A stretch of DNA of 64,000 nucleotides from JBGQMW01 sp963769845 (GTDB taxonomy: Archaea > Thermoproteota > Bathyarchaeia > Bathyarchaeales > Bathycorpusculaceae), in the NCBI GenBank assembly GCA_963769845.1, contig CAVYNL010000013.1, positions 1-64,000 of the forward strand, read 5' to 3'. Both the position numbers and the translations under genes were made by a program. Positions 34,854 to 43,785 of this stretch are shown piece after piece. Below the pieces are notes generated by a model, which worked only from the letters and a program-made list of their open reading frames with translations, did no database searches and was not told the DNA's origin. Within the stretch, counting starts at the first letter, position 1. Every line of letters begins with the position of its first letter.

Positions 34854-35183
34854 TTATGCTTTTTTGATTATGTAGAGAACGAGTCCAATTATTCCGCCTA
34901 GGACGACCAGTAGTCCGCCAAGTCCACCGCCTATGGCTCCAACGATTATGAGTACGATTGCCCAAACGAGCGTAGTTACGCTTTTTGCACCGATTATTGC
35001 TATGATCCCGCAAATGATGGCAACGATGCTGCCATAGGCGAAGAAGCTCCAATGCAGAACTGGCCCGAAGGTTTCAAGAGAGTACCCAATGAGAGAGAGC
35101 AGCCCAAAGATCACCAGTAGTATTCCGCCTATAAGCGCTAAGATGTAAGCTAATCGAGACACTGAATTTTCTGACATTCCCAT
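34854..35183 (-). CDS. Four-helix membrane protein
   Basis: About 109 residues from ATG 35183. Hydrophobic segments: LAYILALIGGILLVIFGLLS, FFAYGSIVAIICGIIAIIG, VTTLVWAIVLIIVGAIGGGL and GLLVVLGGIIGLVLYII, the last Gly-rich. The tail is KKA. No family assigned (DUF-type small archaeal membrane protein). CTTAAGCGC near 35210 is a likely promoter. Confidence 0.6.
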   Translation of the reverse strand: MGMSENSVSRLAYILALIGGILLVIFGLLSLIGYSLETFGPVLHWSFFAYGSIVAIICGIIAIIGAKSVTTLVWAIVLIIVGAIGGGLGGLLVVLGGIIGLVLYIIKKA

Positions 35184-35330
35184 TTCACGCAATGATTTAC
35201 AGTTCTAAGCGCTTAAGAAGTTTTTGGGTGAAAAACGCGCGCGTAAAAAAGCAATTCATAAGAAACTTGTCATCTTATCCAAGAAAGCCCATCAACTTGC
35301 CAATTTAGACAACAATGAAGAAGCGCGCGC

Positions 35331-35411
35331 TAAATCAATAAAATTCGGCTCGCCCAAATCAAATTCATCATCAACGAACAACGGAACATAGTCAACATCA
35401 CCAATATCCTT
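35331..35411 (-). pseudogene. Internal protein fragment between two GC tracts
   Basis: Reading KDIGDVDYVPLFVDDEFDLG plus EPNFIDLA is open between tracts 35323-35330 and 35412-35420. It looks like genuine acidic protein sequence with both ends cut at tracts. No family is recognised. Confidence 0.35.
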
Positions 35412-35420
35412 CGCGCGCGC

Positions 35421-35561
35421 TGGACACCGTGGATCGGTTTTTTCAGTACTGCTATTGCGCCCTTCCTTCCACTTATTGTCAAGACAATCTACGACTACCT
35501 GAAAAACCGTGGATGGCTGAAGAAATACAAGGGAGTCATCGTTGTAACAGAGGGACGTTAA
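35421..35561 (+). pseudogene. C-terminal protein fragment after a GC tract
   Basis: Reading WTPWIGFFSTAIAPFLPLIV, KTIYDYLKNRGWLKKYKGVI, VVTEGR*. A hydrophobic helix and a basic tail begin directly at tract 35412-35420. The stop TAA is followed five bases later by the next tract (35566-35571). Confidence 0.4.
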
Positions 35562-35750
35562 TCTAGCGCGCATGCTTGTTCCGAAATTGGCCTGAAATGG
35601 TTTTTATTCGGGTTTCATGGTTTAGGCAGGGTTTTGGGCTCCATATCTGTCCTTGATCTTCATAGGTACTTGTTTTCCTCGAACGCGGCAGAAACGTGCA
35701 AAATGGAATTATGACCATTTTTGACCATTTTAGGAACACGCATGCGCGCG

Positions 35751-36259
35751 GTTTCCACAATCGCAATCGCATGTAGTTCCAGTAAGTGTCTTTTGCAACC
35801 CTGCAAAGCGTAATAGTATTCGCCGAAGAATCTACCCAAGCCAAACCAGACTCAACACCGCCAAAATTGCCAGAAGCGTCGGTCTTTACCAGCCAAAAAT
35901 CGCCGTTGCCAGCGCCCAAAGAACTTGTGTAGCCTGTCAAGGCGTATCCTCCGTCACCAGTCTGCACCAAATCATACGCATAATCATCGCCTGTCCCTCC
36001 GTAGGTCATATTCCACTGTGCATTGCCGTTTACGTCGGTTTTTACGAGCCAAAAATCATAGTTGCCAACGTCAAAAGACCCTGTCCAACCTGCTAGTGCA
36101 TATCCGCCGTCGCTCGTCTGCACCAAAGCATACGCCTCATCATCTCTTGTTCTTCCGTAGGTCTGGTTCCACTGTGCGTTGCCAGAAGCGTCGGTCTTTA
36201 CCAGCCAAAAAACCTCACCGCAGCGCCAAAAGACAATGTTTCGCCTGCGAGTGCGTATA
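35751..36259 (-). pseudogene. Surface repeat-protein fragment (FWLVKTD repeats), cut at both ends
   Basis: Three copies of an approximately 50-residue repeat are visible, each with DFWLVKTDASGNAQWN, TYGGTGDDYAYDLVQT and DGGYALTGYT, typical of archaeal secreted beta-propeller-like proteins. A terminal ending with ANTITLCRVAKDTYWNYMRL follows. The first repeat starts mid-motif (YALAG) at GC tract 36260-36268 and contains a frameshift near 36215. The end runs into tract 35744-35750. No signal peptide or anchor remains. Confidence 0.65.
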
Positions 36260-36273
36260 GCGCGCGCGTACAA

Positions 36274-36450
36274 ATGGGACACAAGAAACTTGAAACAACG
36301 CAGAAATACATGCACCTAATGAACCTAAACGACGACGAATGGACATGCAAAACGGCGTCCACAGTTGAGGAAGTAATGCAACTCGTGGAAGCAGGCTTCC
36401 AATACGTAACCGACAGGGACGGGCTAAAAATCTTCAAGAAACGCAAATAA
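36274..36450 (+). pseudogene. Tyrosine recombinase (integrase), C-terminal fragment
   Basis: From GC tract 36260-36268 the frame continues VQMGHKKLETTQKYMHLMNL (the LGH...TT..Y.H active-site segment with catalytic Tyr), TVEEVMQLVEAGFQYVTDRD and LKIFKKRK*. This is the C-terminal 60 residues of an archaeal integrase. The rest of the catalytic domain is absent. Confidence 0.75.
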
Positions 36451-36486
36451 CCTTTCTTTTTTTGAATACAATCAACTCGTGAGCCC

Positions 36487-36777
36487 TTAGCGAGCGCGAC
36501 TGCCTTTGTGCCGCCCGTAAATCCACTTTCGAAAGGCAAATAGAAAAGCCATAAGCCAAAAGACAAGACTGACCAATCCTAATGCAAAACTTATGGGATT
36601 TCCCAAAAGAACATATCCTATCTCGAAACCCAAAATTGCTATAAAAGTCAAAAAGGAACCACTAACGCTGAAGCCCTTCAAGACCTTCCTATCTATTATT
36701 ATGGCCCTCATTAAGAGAAGGACAGCAATCAGATTTACAATATTAGCGAAATCCAAGACAATACTTACAGAGTCCAT
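36487..36777 (-). CDS. Three-helix membrane protein
   Basis: 96 residues. Helices: FANIVNLIAVLLLMRAIII, GSFLTFIAILGFEIGYVLL and ISFALGLVSLVFWLMAFLF, with a basic tail. The last codons (GSRAR*) lie in a GCGAGCGCGAC near-tract, so the C-terminus may be altered. No family is recognised. Confidence 0.55.
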   Translation of the reverse strand: MDSVSIVLDFANIVNLIAVLLLMRAIIIDRKVLKGFSVSGSFLTFIAILGFEIGYVLLGNPISFALGLVSLVFWLMAFLFAFRKWIYGRHKGSRAR

Positions 36778-36911
36778 TTTTCTAGCATTGGTATTTTATG
36801 CTTTTAACATCTTTGTTTATTTGACTTTGACGCGCGCGCCTCAGAAAACGCAAGTAACCCTCTTTTTTCTTTAACTATCAAGAACCACGTTCTCACAAAC
36901 CTTGGCGTGTA

Positions 36912-37069
36912 CTAAGCACTTGCAAGGAAGAGTTCCAGCTGTTGTTCGGATATTTTGCCTTCGAGTCGTTTTCCAGAATCGCTGATGAGAGTTGGAATGA
37001 CCTTTACTCTGTGGTACGCTGCTTCTCTAGTTAGGTCGACTGTTCGAACTGCAAAGTCGTGTTCAGGCG
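36912..37069 (-). pseudogene. Thioredoxin-fold C-terminal fragment
   Basis: Reading HDFAVRTVDLTREAAYHRVK, VIPTLISDSGKRLEGKISEQ, QLELFLASA*. The V(I/P)PT cis-Pro segment and the final strand-helix are those of glutaredoxin/thioredoxin-like proteins. The CXXC half is missing. The break is at GGCGCACGCGCC (37066-37077). Confidence 0.5.
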
Positions 37070-37153
37070 CACGCGCCTAATCTTACTGGGCTATCCTTCA
37101 AAATAACAGTTATAGAAGAAACCTCCAGAGCGCGCGCTAAATATTCTACAAAT

Positions 37154-37506
37154 TTACTTTGTGGTTATAGTATATTTACATCCGAGTGGCGTCAATACAT
37201 TTTCAATCTTTTCGATCAAATTGCGCAATTGCTCTCCATCTGGTTCTTTTGCCCATTCAAAGAAGAAATCATAGTCTCCTAAAGTATAACCCGATTTGCT
37301 CACAAGAGTTTTAGATTTCGCCTTGTACTTTTCTCCTAAACCTAGCGGTTCTTCATCGAATGGCGCGAAGTACTTTTTCCTACAGGTATAAATCCTAGAA
37401 TATAGTGATAGTAAAAAGAAATCCCAGGCATTTCACCTGCAACTTTTTCTAATTCATCTAAAGCCTTCAATATAGGCGGACCATAAATCTTAATGTAACT
37501 CTTCAT
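37154..37506 (-). pseudogene. Small protein with one frameshift
   Basis: ATG 37506 (MKSYIKIYGPPILKALDELE) is preceded by TTTATAAG near 37535-37542, a good leaderless promoter. After HYILGF near 37390 the frame must shift to continue KKYFAPFDEEPLGLGEKYKA and FFFEWAKEPDGEQLRNLIEK, ending CKYTITTK* at 37154. About 117 residues in total. No family is recognised. Confidence 0.5.
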
Positions 37507-37694
37507 TCTTATCGATATTAAGAAATCAAGCCAATCTTATAAATCTCTCTAGCACGATAAGAACCCTTTCTTAGGTTGCCTACACATATACCAGTATGTC
37601 ACGACACAATCAACCGTTCAGCGCGCGCTAATCCTCATCAGTCGCACGCGCGTATTACATCTAATCTAGTGTTTTTTCTTCAGCCCCTTCTTCG

Positions 37695-38711
37695 CTAGAG
37701 CCTTCCTTCCGCTCTCGTCGTCGTTGAAAACAACGATTTTGGCATATCCATCCATATTTCCTCACCGCTTTCTGATTTGGATTTGATAGGGATTGTTATC
37801 GTGAATGTAGTTCCTTCCCCAGTTGCGCTTTCCACCGATATTCTTCCTCCATGTGCTTCCACGATGCGTTTGCAGATGGACAGGCCTAATCCAATTCCTC
37901 TGGCTTTCGTCGTAAAAAGCGGTGCCCCAATTTTTCCCATAGTTTCCTTTGACATTCCTACTCCAGAGTCGCTGAAGGCAATTTCCAAGTTGCCATTTGT
38001 TTCCCTACTTTTTATTGTGAGTCTCCCGCCTTCAGGCATGGCATCAAGTGCGTTCCTTATGATGTTGACGAAAACTCTTTTCATTTTGTCATTATCAATC
38101 TTTATTTCCGGTTCGTTCTCGGTTAGCTCTAAAAACTGTACACTTTCTGGAACTTTAATCAAAGTCAATGCGTCCTTTAACATTGATTTCGGGGTGGTTT
38201 CTTTCAAATCTAACTTTATCTCTCTTGAGTATTCTAGGAGCTCGCTTATGATTTTATCCGAGTATTCTACGTCCTTCTCGATAACCCCCAGCATTTCTCT
38301 TGCGGTTCCGTCCATTTTTGAGCCCCACTTCGTTTTCAAGTAATATTGAGCGCCTTTGATGCCTGTTAATGGGTTGCGCAAGTCGTGACCCACCATGGCG
38401 GCCAACTGCCCAATGGCAGCCATCCTCTCGGACTTGACAAGCATTTCCTGTGACCCCTTCAATTCCTTGGTTCTCACTTCCACCATCTCCTCTAGGTGCC
38501 CCGAATATTCTTGCAGTTTCTTTTCCATATTCTTTCTTTCTGTTATGTCTCTGTGCATCACGTTTATGCCGATGATTCTGCCCTTCTTCTTATACGTACC
38601 CACGCTGATTTCTGTTGGGATGATTTCCCCATTTCTTTTCAGCCCTTTTATCTCGTATATGAGGGGAAGCTCCTCTTCCGAGTATTTTGCGTGATATTTT
38701 TCCAAAACCAT
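37695..38711 (-). CDS. PAS sensor histidine kinase, C-terminal half of a frameshifted gene
   Basis: From ATG 38711 (MVLEKYHAKYSEEELPLIYE) comes the end of a PAS, a PAC (RIIGINVMHRDITERKNME), a coiled coil and a HisKA/HATPase core: H box GHDLRNPLTGIKG, N box NIIRNALDAMPEGG, G1 DSGVGM, G2 ARGIGLGLSICKRI. About 338 residues, no membrane segment. Upstream frame 38590-39627 overlaps. One extra base at about 38712 separates them; the break is at the same PAS position as in the kinase at 1-3275. Confidence 0.85.
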   Translation of the reverse strand: MVLEKYHAKYSEEELPLIYEIKGLKRNGEIIPTEISVGTYKKKGRIIGINVMHRDITERKNMEKKLQEYSGHLEEMVEVRTKELKGSQEMLVKSERMAAIGQLAAMVGHDLRNPLTGIKGAQYYLKTKWGSKMDGTAREMLGVIEKDVEYSDKIISELLEYSREIKLDLKETTPKSMLKDALTLIKVPESVQFLELTENEPEIKIDNDKMKRVFVNIIRNALDAMPEGGRLTIKSRETNGNLEIAFSDSGVGMSKETMGKIGAPLFTTKARGIGLGLSICKRIVEAHGGRISVESATGEGTTFTITIPIKSKSESGEEIWMDMPKSLFSTTTRAEGRL

Positions 38712-39627
38712 AGGCACGGTCGTCAGGGTGAACAAAGTCCAAGTAAGCTTTGTCTTTCAGTTCTTCATCCCTGAATCCGAATAATTTCTTGAATGCTTTG
38801 TTGTATTCTAGGAGACACCCTTCTGACCCAACGTAAACGGCTAAGGCATCCGGTACACTTTCATACAAGTTCCTATGCCTTTCCTCAGATTGCTTGAGCT
38901 CTTCTTCCAGCATCTTTCTTTCCGTGATGTTTCTGAGCATGACTTCTATGCCGATGACCCTGCCTCTCACTTTATGCGAACTTATGGTGAGTTCGAGATG
39001 GATGGTTTCTCCCTTTTTGTTCACTCCTCTTATCTCGTATATGAAAGGAAGCTCCTCTTCCGAGTATTTTGCGTGATATTTTTCCAAAACCAAGGCACGG
39101 TCGTCAGGGTGAACAAAGTCCAAGTAAGCCTTGTCTTTCAGTTCTTCATCCCTGTATCCGAATAATTTCTTGAATGCTTTGTTGTATTCTAGGAGATGTC
39201 CCTCGCTTCCAACGAAGATGCACACAGGGTCTTGCATGCCTTCGAAAAAGCCCCTAAGCCTTCCCTCAGATTCCTTAAGTTTCTCTTCAATCTGTTTTCT
39301 TGCTGTGACATCTCTTGTAATGCTTACGACCTCAACCTTTCCTTGGCTTTTCACTGGAAAAGTTGATGTTTCAACGGTGATCGTACTCCCGTCTTTTCTT
39401 GTCAACTCGAAGTCGAAAGGCCCAGTTCTCTGTCCCGAACGATTCTCTGCAAGCAATTCCATGAACTTCTCTAGGTATTTCCTGGGAAGAAGCCCAACGG
39501 TCAGAAAATTCTTTCCAATAAGTTCCTCTTTCTTGTAGCCAGTCATTGATTCTCCTTCTTTATTTACATCGATAAAACTGCCCAAGGAATCGTACAAAAA
39601 TATACCTTCAGGGGCGTATTCTACCAA
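38590..39627 (-). CDS. PAS-domain array, N-terminal half of a frameshifted kinase
   Basis: Three PAS units: LVEYAPEGIFLYDSLGSFID, LRGFFEGMQDPVCIFVGSEG and the start of a third (LYESVPDALAVYVGSEGCL). After FVHPDDRA the frame diverges into about 30 unrelated residues. The annotated start is a TTG; the frame is open further upstream (EWSERQKEAEEARRQSEEKL) to a TGA near 39708 without an ATG or GTG, so the 5' end is also damaged or starts atypically. PAS copies 2 and 3 are near-identical, which favours recombination. Confidence 0.75.
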   Translation of the reverse strand: MVEYAPEGIFLYDSLGSFIDVNKEGESMTGYKKEELIGKNFLTVGLLPRKYLEKFMELLAENRSGQRTGPFDFELTRKDGSTITVETSTFPVKSQGKVEVVSITRDVTARKQIEEKLKESEGRLRGFFEGMQDPVCIFVGSEGHLLEYNKAFKKLFGYRDEELKDKAYLDFVHPDDRALVLEKYHAKYSEEELPFIYEIRGVNKKGETIHLELTISSHKVRGRVIGIEVMLRNITERKMLEEELKQSEERHRNLYESVPDALAVYVGSEGCLLEYNKAFKKLFGFRDEELKDKAYLDFVHPDDRAYGFGKISRKILGRGASPHIRDKRAEKKWGNHPNRNQRGYV

Positions 39628-40133
39628 TTGCCTAAGCTTTTCCTCTGACTGTCGACGTGCTTCCTCTGCTTCCTTCTGCCTTTCTGACCATTCATGATTT
39701 AAAATCGGTAGTCACCTCACCTCAATGACTTCGACAGCGCAACATAACCTCGTAAGTTAAACTTTCTCTCCATCATATTTAATCTATATGAATCTGGAAT
39801 GAGTATTATTCATAGCGCGCGCGATGAATACTCATCTCCTTCAAACTCTACTAGTCGGGTGTTGATCAAGGTGTTAGCGATGTTCTTGTGTCCCAACAGT
39901 TTCATAACATAGCAAGCGCATATACTAGCATAACCATTCTCAAGACTAGGAGGAAGCAAACAACTTTGTATCCGAGTATGTCCTAGATTAAAAGATGCAC
40001 AACTATCTCTGTTAGCTATGGCGTATGTAAGCGCGCGTTGAGAGTGTCGTCCAGAACTTGATATGATCCTTGTGGTACCCAGCCCAGCTAACCAGAGAAG
40101 AAACCAGTACAGAAATTGGTTCTTAATAGCGCG
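39628..40133. other. Gene-free spacer with a GC-cored hairpin
   Basis: GAGTATTATTCAT (39801-39813), AGCGCGCGCG and ATGAATACTC form an imperfect hairpin with the GC tract (39815-39823) at its centre. A second tract is at 40031-40037. No gene is supported. Confidence 0.5.
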
Positions 40134-41246
40134 CCAGCCTGTTGCTAAATCGATTTCTTTGTGTTAATTTCTCTTTATCTTGCGAGCATAGTGATGGATC
40201 TGGCTTTTTCCGGTCTGTTCAGCCTTAACGCTGTTAATGCATTTAGGAGCATGGCGATCATGCAGAGCAGAGCGTGTATGGTTATGCGTTCGAGGCCTCT
40301 GGCCCTGTGCCTTTCAAGACAGAGCTGTTCCTTCAAACGTGAATTCACCCTCTCAATGGCTCCCCTCTGAGTGTAAATCTGGCGTTCGCATGCAGGACCA
40401 TGAGTCCTGAAGTACCTGTCCACACGCAGCAGCGTCTTCTTTTCTTTGCTCTGGTTTGCCGGGTAAGGAATCACGGCCTTTACGCCTTGAGCTGAAAGCT
40501 GTTCTCTCAGTTTTCTGCTGGAGAACTGCGAATCAGCAACGAGCGTTTTTGTACGCTGCTTTGTTGTCTTCAACGCCTTGCGAAAGAGCGCTGGTGCGTG
40601 TTTCTTCTCGTTCTCGTTGGCCGACGCAGCGATAACTGCCAGAGGCAACTCCGACTTCGCGTCTGCTGCAACGTGCAGTTTGTAGCCGAGCTCGTAGGTT
40701 TTGCCGTTCCTGCCCACCCTGGCTTCAGGATCAGACTTTCCACGACTGTTCTCGTGCGGGTCTCGTCTGCTGTAAGCCTTGACGAAGGTAGCGTCCAACA
40801 CTACGGTTTCACCGTTGATCACGCCTCTCTTCAACAGTTCCTTGAGCAGCTTGTTCATGATTCTTTGAAGCCTTCTGGTTCCGACGCGTTTCTTGAACCG
40901 CGACAACTGCGATGGATGATAAGGATTCTGTTCCGCTTCGATGTCGCAGAGCTCTCTCAAGTTATCGTCTTTCCATAACCGCCTGCAAAGTTCTCTCTCG
41001 CTGGGAATCTGCTGAAGCCTCTTCACGATTAACGCTTTGAATATGCCCATCGGCTTCCTGGGCGGCCTGCCCGGACCATCTTTTTTATGGTAAGCTTCCT
41101 TGACCACTTTCTCGATGTCATCTAAGTTCAGCTTGGACAGGATGGCGCATGAAAATTCAGGTTTGTCCATCCTTCACCCTAAGTATTCAAGCTCAAACAA
41201 GCTTAAACAGCAACATGTCAACTTTCATAATTTAGCAACAAGCTGG
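40134..41246 (-). mobile_element. IS element 2 (IS5-like DDE), 1113 bp, intact
   Basis: Inverted repeats: CCAGCCTGTTGCTAAAT (40134-40150) and, on the other strand from 41246, CCAGCTTGTTGCTAAAT. Left flank AATAGCGCG, right flank CGCGCGTGAC: the target is again a GC tract, with a duplication of about 4 nt (CGCG). The single gene inside is full length. Confidence 0.85.
40175..41170 (-). CDS. IS5-like DDE transposase
   Basis: 331 residues. The N-terminal helical DNA-binding region has GPGRPPRKPMGIFKALIVKR. Catalytic core: VVLDATFVKAYSRRD (Asp 1), LGYKLHVAADAKSELPLAVI, LVADSQFSSRKLREQL (Asp 2), VIPYPANQSKEKKTLLRVD, and RGAIERVNSRLKEQLCLERH (Glu). It cuts and joins the element ends. Complete, unlike the homologue at 26754-27759, with which it shares the whole plan. 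Confidence 0.9.
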   Translation of the reverse strand: MDKPEFSCAILSKLNLDDIEKVVKEAYHKKDGPGRPPRKPMGIFKALIVKRLQQIPSERELCRRLWKDDNLRELCDIEAEQNPYHPSQLSRFKKRVGTRRLQRIMNKLLKELLKRGVINGETVVLDATFVKAYSRRDPHENSRGKSDPEARVGRNGKTYELGYKLHVAADAKSELPLAVIAASANENEKKHAPALFRKALKTTKQRTKTLVADSQFSSRKLREQLSAQGVKAVIPYPANQSKEKKTLLRVDRYFRTHGPACERQIYTQRGAIERVNSRLKEQLCLERHRARGLERITIHALLCMIAMLLNALTALRLNRPEKARSITMLAR

Positions 41247-41251
41247 CGCGC

Positions 41252-41293
41252 GTGACAGAAATGGACAATGTTAAATTGTTCAGAAAAAGAAAG
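41252..41293 (+). pseudogene. Integrase C-terminal tail remnant
   Basis: VTEMDNVKLFRKRK, starting directly at the GC tract on the IS 2 right flank, is the characteristic end of the integrase family seen at 48622 (GFEYVTEMEGSKIFRKRK). The stop is lost and the frame runs on meaninglessly to 41521. Confidence 0.55.
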
Positions 41294-41551
41294 GCTCTGC
41301 TTCACCCTTCCTCATACTATATTACAGAAAATCAATCTATAGCGCGCACTAAGAAGCGTCGAGCTGTGAAGCCGATGTCTCACATGTCTATTTTGCAGTC
41401 ATCATTGATGTCCGCGTTTGTATCAGCGCGCGCACGCTTTGAAGAACCCGAAAATGTATCGGAACTCTCAGAAGTAAGCCTTATATTGTTGAGCATTTTT
41501 GCTTATTTCCGACTAATATAGTTCTATTTTAGCCTTGAAGGGAGGGTATGT

Positions 41552-43207
41552 ATGGCTTACTTAACTACGACAGCGTCGGGACAACCAGTCCTGGTACTGA
41601 AAGAAGGAACATCAAGAAACAGAGGCAAAGATGCCCAGAGAAACAACATAATGGCCGCAAAAGTAATCGGTGAAGTCCTCAAGTCAACCTTGGGACCTCG
41701 CGGCATGGACAAGATGCTCGTCGACAGTCTCGGAGACATAACAATAACAAACGACGGAGCAGCGATCCTGAACGAAATACAAGTTGAGCATCCAGCAGCA
41801 AAAATGATGGTGGAAATCGCAAAGACACAAGACGACATGGTGGGCGATGGAACGACAACCGCAGTTATATTGGCAGGCGAACTGCTCAAAAAGGCCCAAG
41901 AGCTACTTGACCAGAACATCCACCCAACAATCCTCGTCAGCGGCTACCGCAAAGCAGCACTGAAGGCAGTCGAAACGATAAACAAAGTGGCAGTACAAGT
42001 GGAGATGGACGACCGCGCCACCCTAAAGAACGTCGCCATAACATCGATGGCAAGCAAGGGAGTAGGCGCAGCAAGAGACCACCTAGCCGACATGGCCATA
42101 GACGCAGTCAGACAGATAGTTGAACAACGTGGAGACAAAAACATCGCCGACATAGACAACATCCAAGTCATAAAGAAAACTGGAAAAAGCCTCATCGAAT
42201 CACAACTCGTCAAAGGACTCGTAATAGACAAAGAAGCAGTCCACCCGGGAATGCCCAAAACGGTTGAAAAAGCAAAGATAGCCCTTCTGGACGCCGCACT
42301 CGAGATCAAAAAAACAGAAATCAGCGCCGAAATAAGGATAAAAGACCCAAGTCAGATGAAAGCCTTCCTTGACCAGGAAAACAAGATGCTGCAAGACATG
42401 GTCAGCAAGATAAAGGCTTCAGGCGCAAACGTTGTCTTCTGCCAGAAAGGCATAGACGACATGGCGCAGCACTTCTTGGCAAAAGAGGGAATACTGGCAG
42501 CAAGAAGAGTGAAACAGTCTGACATGGAGAAACTGGCAAAAGCCACAGGCGGCAGAATAGTCACAGACCTGAGCGACCTGAAAGCCCAAGACCTAGGTAT
42601 GGCAGGGCACGTGGAAGAGCGCAAGCTGGGCGAAGATAAGATGATCTTTGTTGAGAAATGCAAAGACCCAAGATCAGTTGCTATCATCATTCGCGCTGGG
42701 CTCGAAAGGATGGTTGACGAAGCCGAAAGGGCAATGACAGACGCATTGTCAGTGGTCTCAGACGTCATAGAGAACAATAAGATAGTCGCAGGCGGCGGCG
42801 CAGTGGAAATCGAAATGGCAAAGGAACTTCGAAAATACGCCACAAGCGTTAGCGGAAGAGAACAGCTCGCGATAGAGAATTTCGCCAGTGCCATCGAAGT
42901 GATCCCCAAGACTCTTGCCGAAAACGCGGGGCTCGAAGCAATCGACGTGCTCGTGGAATTGAGGTCTGCACACGAAAAGCCAGAAGGAATATACAAAGGA
43001 ATAAACGTCTTCAATGGAAAAGTTGAAAACATGCTCGACAAAGGCGTGGTCGAACCCCTGGTAGTCAAGGAACAAGCAGTGAAATCAGCAACAGAATCCG
43101 CTGCGATGATACTTCGCATAGACGACGTCATAGCATCCACAAAACCCAAAGAAGGACCAGGAGCAGGAAAACCACCTGGCGGCGGAATGCCCGAAAGTGA
43201 AGACTAA
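41552..43207 (+). CDS. thsA: Thermosome subunit (group II chaperonin)
   Basis: 551 residues, the usual length. ATP-binding motifs TLGPRGMDKMLVD, TNDGAAIL and VGDGTTTAVILAGELL are intact, as are the C-terminal RIDDVIAS and the Gly/Met-rich tail GAGKPPGGGMPESED. Subunits form a double ring with a built-in lid that folds cytosolic proteins. The ATG follows GGGAGGGTATGT. A TATA-like CTAATATAG near 41512 is the likely promoter. Other thermosome subunits must be elsewhere, if any. Confidence 0.97.
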   Translation: MAYLTTTASGQPVLVLKEGTSRNRGKDAQRNNIMAAKVIGEVLKSTLGPRGMDKMLVDSLGDITITNDGAAILNEIQVEHPAAKMMVEIAKTQDDMVGDGTTTAVILAGELLKKAQELLDQNIHPTILVSGYRKAALKAVETINKVAVQVEMDDRATLKNVAITSMASKGVGAARDHLADMAIDAVRQIVEQRGDKNIADIDNIQVIKKTGKSLIESQLVKGLVIDKEAVHPGMPKTVEKAKIALLDAALEIKKTEISAEIRIKDPSQMKAFLDQENKMLQDMVSKIKASGANVVFCQKGIDDMAQHFLAKEGILAARRVKQSDMEKLAKATGGRIVTDLSDLKAQDLGMAGHVEERKLGEDKMIFVEKCKDPRSVAIIIRAGLERMVDEAERAMTDALSVVSDVIENNKIVAGGGAVEIEMAKELRKYATSVSGREQLAIENFASAIEVIPKTLAENAGLEAIDVLVELRSAHEKPEGIYKGINVFNGKVENMLDKGVVEPLVVKEQAVKSATESAAMILRIDDVIASTKPKEGPGAGKPPGGGMPESED

Positions 43208-43479
43208 AAAATCTCCCTGACTTTTTTTGATATTTCCAAGCGCGTGCGACGTAGCATTTACAGGTCCGTGGGTTATGTAGGCCGAGGTATTAATGCGTCA
43301 TTCGTCATTTTGCCCGAGTTCGTTTTGACCAATGTTTTGTCAAGCCAATCTGTAGCGTGCGCGCGCACCCACGCGCAAGCTACACCGATCATTTGAAAGA
43401 AAGATATCTGCTCAAGTGATTTGAAAAAGATATGGAGACTGGGAGAAAACTAATCTTAGATTAGAGCTCTTGGCTTGAT
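43208..43479. other. Spacer with GC tract
   Basis: Tracts GCGCGTGCG near 43239 and GCGTGCGCGCGC at 43355-43366. No gene. Confidence 0.4.
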
Positions 43480-43629
43480 CTAAAATCGATTTCTTCTTGG
43501 GGGTGCTCTCTTCGCGTAACACTCTCGGCAGTATACAGGTCTGCTGCCATCGGGCTTGAATGGTACTTCACATTCCTTTCCGCATTCAGCGCAGACTGCT
43601 TTGTGCATCTCTTTTCTTTCATACGTCAA
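43480..43629 (-). CDS. Small CxxC zinc-binding protein
   Basis: 49 residues from TTG 43629 (LTYERKEMHKAVCAECGKEC), then EVPFKPDGSRPVYCRECYAK and a basic tail. This is the CxxCxxxCEVPFKP...RPVYCRxCY zinc-finger family of archaea and candidate bacteria. It probably binds nucleic acid. A TATA-like TTTATAAGC is near 43703-43711. An internal ATG at 43608 is an alternative start. Confidence 0.7.
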   Translation of the reverse strand: MTYERKEMHKAVCAECGKECEVPFKPDGSRPVYCRECYAKRAPPRRNRF

Positions 43630-43775
43630 ATCTCTCAACTCCTTTTATGGTCGCTGTGCAAAAACTCGCTTCTTACACGCTTCGTTCACCGTTCACATCG
43701 CTGCTTATAAACAACATGCCTAGCGCGCGCCTCAGACGAATTCAATAACTACAGAAAGGTATGCCTAGCAGCTAA

Positions 43776-43785
43776 GCTATATAAG
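43776..43785 (+). promoter_or_regulatory. TATA box for the OB-fold/TBP 2 operon
   Basis: CTATATAAGT lies about 95 nt before ATG 43876; expected transcript start near 43806. Confidence 0.5.

Noticed and set aside
41252..41521. 89-codon forward frame before the thermosome
   Set aside because: Only the first 14 codons match anything (an integrase tail); the rest is arbitrary and spans two GC tracts.
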